Source: Coleophoma eucalyptorum (Eukaryota; Ascomycota; Leotiomycetes; Helotiales; Dermateaceae). Taken from it: a stretch of 64,000 nt of DNA. Positions 59,939-64,000 of this stretch are shown here, in pieces. The notes under the pieces are model-generated. The model saw only the letters and a program-made list of their open reading frames with translations. It was not told the DNA's origin and searched no databases. Positions within the stretch are counted from its first letter, which is position 1, and each line of letters starts with the position of its first letter. The position numbers were made by a program, and so were the translations under genes. The stretch is taken from contig JALRME010000020.1 in NCBI GenBank assembly GCA_026120035.1, positions 787,652 to 851,651 of the forward strand, in the 5' to 3' direction.

Positions 59939-61160
59939 TTATAAAGGTATGCCCTCCACTAGACCACCTTGTGCATCAAGCAAACCTTTGTCTTGTAATT
60001 TGAGCTCTTCATTTACCTTTTTCCATACTCTGAGCCTCGCATCTTTGTCTCTGCAATGAGGCATAGATTCCTGTTCCCAAATGCGGTTGAAATATCTGCC
60101 CCCACCTTTACCCTGGGAGTCACCTACGCCTTGCACTGTAGCGTCTGGACCGCACTCTGGAGCTATGGCAGCATAACGTATGGCTAAGCTTCCTTGTTGT
60201 GGAGAAATAGCCAGAAAGTATGCCAGAGTCTTCACCACAAACTCCTTGACTTTAACGGTCCACGAGCCCTTCCGGTTCAAGTTCCATACTCCCGTATTAA
60301 CAAACCCTGGATGTACACCGTTCACCGTAATATGTTTATATACATCCTGTTGGAGGAACCGTTGCTGCAATTCGGTAAGCCAGATCTGAAAATATAACTT
60401 ATTGTTTTGGTAGTAATGGACACCCTCTCTCCCAGCAAGGCCGGGGCCACCATTAAAATTGGAAATGTCGTATCGGCCAAGGAAATGAAAGCACGATGTG
60501 GTGCAGACAATGCGAGGCATCTCAGCTTTGGCAAGCGATGGCAGGAGCCGAAGGGTGAGTAATGCATGGCACAGAAAGTTCACCTGTTGTAGTCAGTATG
60601 CAGAATAGCTTAGTTGACGTAATCCGGTAACTTACCTGATGGATTATCTCAAACCCGTCTTTCGTCTTGAATACTTCGGATCCACCGGGAGAGCTTCCCA
60701 TGCCCGCGTTGTTGCAAAGGATATCAAGTGCTCGGCCCGTCTCAAGCCACCGCTGAGCAAAAGCGTCTACGCTGTCGAGGTCTGCGGCGTTGAATTCCCA
60801 CCATTCAATAATAGAATCATCATGCTCAGCCTTCTTAGCTTCGGACTTGCATTCTAACACCACCGATTCGGGATCCATTTCCGTAGGGGGAGGGATTCGG
60901 CAAGCCAGGATCAAATTAGCCCCCATGCGCGCAAAATCGAGGGCGGCTTCGCGCCCGATGCCGTTGTTGGAACCTGAGATGATGATCCATTTTCCGCAGA
61001 GGTTAGCACTAGGAAGGTCTTCAGCGCGGATGAACTCAGAGCGAGTGTTCTTCTTCGAGGAGCCCATTTCTTTGGTCCATTCTGACGATGGCTCGGGGAA
61101 TGACAAAGGTGCATCATAGCTAATCTTGTCGAATTCTATAGGCTCTGGGGTTGACGTCAT
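59939..61160 (-). CDS. short-chain dehydrogenase/reductase (retinol-dehydrogenase-like)
   Basis: Exons 61160-60636 and 60583-59939 join in phase 0 to give 389 residues. A polar extension of about 55 residues precedes the Rossmann fold. Motifs: WIISGSNNGIGREAALDFA (cofactor glycines about 63-69), DILCNNAGM, catalytic Ser about 205 in VCTTSCFHFLG, and Tyr 233/Lys 237 in HYYQNNKLYFQ. VNGVHPGFVNTGVW is the usual loop after the active site. NAD(P)-dependent oxidoreduction of an alcohol or ketone is expected with unknown substrate. The length is above the classical 250 residues but fits the WWOX/retinol-dehydrogenase-like fungal branch. Confidence 0.92.
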
Positions 61161-62529
61161 CCTGGCCGGATGGTAGCACTTGGATAGTTATTGAAGTAAG
61201 TGACGAATATTGCTATAATATCTGGAATTCTCTCTGGTTCGAACCAAGCCAATCATAGACTGGCTAATAACATAGGGTTTCGGGCTTCTCCAACCTTTTA
61301 GGTTTCCGACCCGTCACAATTAATCCTTGAGTAAATAAATGCCCGAGTCGATCGGGCTAGCCCACTAGAGTCAACTGTGTAACTTTCCAGGCTTAGTAGT
61401 AATATGAGATATAAGAGATGTCCGTGAATGTGTCCATGGATACACAGCGATAAAAGCCTTTAGTTCCAGAAAACACCGCGCGCACTGGGGCATGAGATAT
61501 AAGTAGGATAAACCGGGCCAAAACCACCGAGGCTGACCATCTCCGTCTAACCGGAAATGGGCGAGTGACGAGTAGTGCAACAACCCCAATCTGCGGGGTA
61601 AAAGAAGACTCACGAAGGTCACTTAGGATCCTCTGTTGGAGAGCAATACAACTCTCATGGTCTGAAGCAAGGACAGTTGTTGCATTGAAGTCAATCAGTA
61701 TCGTACTCCCTCCTTTACTAGTCGGCGTAGGCTCCGGAAGACAGAGAGGGGCTCGGCGTTTAAGTGGCCAACTCAAATCATTAAGCGGTACCATGATAGC
61801 GACTGACATAGCTCATTATTTGTATTCCTATCATCATCATCGCTGTCAGGATTGTACAAGCTATGGAGAATGACGTGATAGTCAATGGGGAACTGAGGTT
61901 CACAGTGTCCAAACATAGGCGTAAACTTGGACAGTGCTGAGCCGACGGGTTCGAACCCCCCCCCCCCCATGTGGAAGCCAACACGCGTCGCGCTTATATC
62001 AAGCTCAGAAGCCGGAACAGAATGGCTCACCGATATGCCTGCGATATCCACATGTGCATCTGCCGTTTTTGCCCACCAGATAGATCATTGCCATCTACTC
62101 CATGGCAGCGCTTTCCCGCCGGCAAGACAGTACCGAAACCCTTCAAAATCATTCTCAATTTATTCCTTATTGTTCTTTCTAAGCTCTGAACCATTTCATG
62201 TTATCGGTCAAAATGCGCATTATCTAACTTGAATCCGTGATGACCGGAATCCCGCCAGAGATCAAATATGATTTTGTCGACCACCAAAGATAATAAACGT
62301 TTCTTAAAGCATATAGAATGGGTCCCGTGGAATATAGAAACATAAGTTGCCACTATCCAGACTATATGTGAAGGGGTCTATTTCAAAATTTGGGGTATTA
62401 CCAAGAACTATTTACGGAAGACCAACAGAATTCATCTTTGCTATGACGGTATCATAGATTATGTTGTTTTGTAAATCAAAAGAAAAGTATAAAAGAGCGC
62501 TTTTCATGTAAACAATAAAAAGCTTTCCA
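61161..62529. other. intergenic with poly-C tract
   Basis: No gene is supported. Thirteen consecutive C lie at 61956-61968 directly after GGGTTCGAA. Frames at 61371-62232 are overlapping and motif-free. Confidence 0.4.
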
Positions 62530-62766
62530 TTAAAACCTCAACTCTCTAAGCACATCGTCTAAGCCAATGAGATCATATTTATCTCTAAGCTCATCTCTTC
62601 GTTGAGGGCTTCTCATCATAGAATTGCCGGATCCAATGTTTTCATACCAGACCCATGTTCGTTCGTTTTCATCTCGAGGTTTCCTTTCGATCATAGATGG
62701 CGCTATATTCGTGCTTGTAAAAAGTCTATCTTCCTGCTGACTCGGGCACAAGAAGGCATCATCCTC
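62530..62766 (-). pseudogene. 3' remnant of an unknown gene, cut by the transposon
   Basis: A minus-strand frame ends at 62530 with LIGLDDVLRELRF and can be read back through RTWVWYENIGSGNS and EDDAFLCPSQQED to the TA at 62767-62768. There it meets the presumed left end of the pogo element, and the frame hits a stop inside the element without any start. The composition (charged, few Cys) looks like real protein, but I do not recognise the family. It is best read as the last roughly 77 codons of a gene that lost its 5' part. Confidence 0.5.
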
Positions 62767-62768
62767 TA

Positions 62769-64000
62769 ACGTGATTTATAAGTGAGTGGGCCATATAAGC
62801 GAGTGGGCCACTTCCCACCAAAATACCCTCTTTTTACTTTAACACTACATTATATCAACATTACCTTATGGAATCAATCCCAATTGAAAGTAGGCTTATC
62901 TTAGCCCTCAAAGCTATGAAAAACGATAAAAATCTAAGTGTTCGATATACAGCACAGGTCTATAACGTACCTCGTATGACCCTAACTCGCCGACGCGTCG
63001 GAAAACCTTCACGACGTAATACTCCACCTAAATCGAGGAAGCTTACTAAATTAGAGGAGGAGGTTATTATACGATATATAATAGAGCTAGTAACGCGATC
63101 ATTTCCACCTAGGCTTCGTGGTGTTGAAGATATGGCAAATCGACTCCTACAAGCACGCGATGCACCACCTGTTGGCAAGCTCTAGGCCCACAACTTTGTA
63201 AAACGTCAACCAGAGCTGCGAACACGATTCTCTCGTAGGTATGACTACCAGAGAGCATTATGCGAGGATCCTAAGGCTATAAGCCAGTGGTTTGCACTCG
63301 TACGGAACACTAAAGCCAAGTACGGTATTATCGATAAGGATATATATAACTTCGACGAGATAGGGTTTATGATAGGTGTTATATTCGTAGGTATGGTAGT
63401 AACTACGTCAGAGGGCCGTAGTAGGGCAAAATTAACCCAGCCTAGCAACCGGGAATAGGCTACAGTAATCCAGGGAGTCAATACTATAGGCTGGGCTATA
63501 CCACCATTTATCGTTCTAGTAGTATAGTACCACCTAGCCAACTGGTACAAAGAATATAACCTACCAGCTAATTAGGTTATTACAACGACTGATAATGGCT
63601 GGACTACGAATAAAATAGGCCTAGAATGGATTTAGCACTTCTATTCCTATACGGAATCTCGTACGAAAGGTGGATATAGGCTACTGATCCTTGATAGCCA
63701 CGAAAGCCACCACTCGACGGAATTTGAGTTATACTGTCAAGAGCATAAGATTATTACGCTCTATATACCTCTACATTCTTCTTATATCCTTCAGCCACTC
63801 GACGTAGGCTGTTTTGGGCCATTAAAGCAAGCGTACGGCCGTCAGGTAGAGGGCTTGATACGAGCCCATATTAACCATATAAGCAAGCTTGAGTTCTTAT
63901 GTGGATTCCGAGATGCCTTCTTTACTTCTATTACAGAAAAGAACATACGAGGTGGCTTTACTAGAGCTGGCCTAGTTCCGTACGATCCAGAGAGGGTACT
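62769..64000 (+). mobile_element. pogo/Tigger-type DNA transposon, truncated by the window edge
   Basis: The left end is placed at 62769 next to TA, the dinucleotide pogo elements duplicate on insertion. Subterminal direct repeats GAGTGGGCCA occur at about 62784 and 62803. The transposase frame begins at 62868. The right end is outside the window, so the terminal inverted repeat could not be compared. Confidence 0.7.
62868..64000 (+). pseudogene. RIP-damaged pogo-type DDE transposase
   Basis: One frame runs unbroken from the ATG at 62868 to the edge except for TAG codons at 63183, 63456, 63525, 63573 and 63633. The N-terminus has the Psq-type helix-turn-helix (LSVRYTAQVYNVPRMTLTRR) and a CENP-B-like segment (KLTKLEEEVIIRYI). 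The DDE catalytic core shows IYNFDEIGFMIG, TTDNGWTT, LLILDSHESHHS and YILQPLDVGCFGPLKQAY. Each stop falls where relatives have Trp or Gln (for example N-W-V-type and WIQHF-type sites), so each needs one C-to-T or G-to-A change in CpA/TpG context, the signature of repeat-induced point mutation. No indel is seen. The element is immobile unless served in trans. Confidence 0.85.

Noticed and set aside
61950..62000. GGGTTCGAACCC resembling a tRNA T-arm next to a poly-C tract
   Set aside because: No acceptor, D or anticodon stems could be folded on either strand at tRNA spacing.

Overview
The window is nuclear DNA of a filamentous ascomycete (Pezizomycotina), perhaps a leotiomycete. The signs are genes broken by short (about 45-80 bp) GT-AG introns with CTAAC-type branch sites, zinc-cluster (Zn2Cys6) transcription factors, HET-domain genes, a fungal NLR with a HeLo domain, secreted wall-degrading enzymes, and a pogo-type transposon inactivated by mutations that all fit RIP (CpA to TpA). 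No housekeeping synteny block, rRNA or tRNA was recognised; this is accessory, gene-sparse territory. Exon borders were deduced by hand from reading frame, splice signals and family motifs.

Layout. 0.5-5.6 kb (minus): a 15-exon secreted giant with an SGNH/GDSL esterase head, FG-GAP repeats and a chitinase-tail-like C-terminus. 7.2-8.7 kb (minus): an APH-fold kinase. 9.5-16.6 kb: aldo-keto reductase, a shortened zinc-cluster regulator, an amidase and a second zinc-cluster regulator divergent from the amidase. 19.2-22.0 kb: a GPI-anchored Cys-rich wall protein and a GH28 pectinase, converging. 23.1-25.4 kb: a HET-domain protein. 26.1-27.9 kb: a zinc-cluster regulator broken by a frameshift and a mutated splice donor. 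28.7-42.2 kb: MFS transporter, zinc-cluster regulator, class III aminotransferase, zinc-free MDR reductase, another zinc-cluster regulator, and a secreted FAD oxidase. This resembles a small metabolic cluster without a PKS, NRPS or terpene synthase.

42.2-46.0 kb is a long gene-poor gap. 46.1-51.4 kb holds the most striking gene, a 1769-residue HeLo-NACHT-ankyrin-ZZ NLR whose ankyrin array (99-bp period, 18 near-identical units) carries 198-bp and 396-bp higher-order duplications. It is followed by a BTB/POZ-like gene with an 18-bp coding repeat (52.1-53.6 kb), a large multi-pass membrane protein (54.1-56.5 kb, minus) and a second HET-domain gene that has lost its start frame (57.3-58.3 kb). 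59.9-61.2 kb (minus): a short-chain dehydrogenase. 62.5-64.0 kb: the 3' remnant of an unknown gene, apparently cut at a TA dinucleotide by the pogo element that runs off the right edge.

Functionally the window combines three themes: plant or fungal wall attack (SGNH/FG-GAP, GH28), small-molecule metabolism under dedicated zinc-cluster regulators, and a recognition/incompatibility neighbourhood (HET, NLR, BTB, HET pseudogene) next to RIP-damaged mobile DNA.
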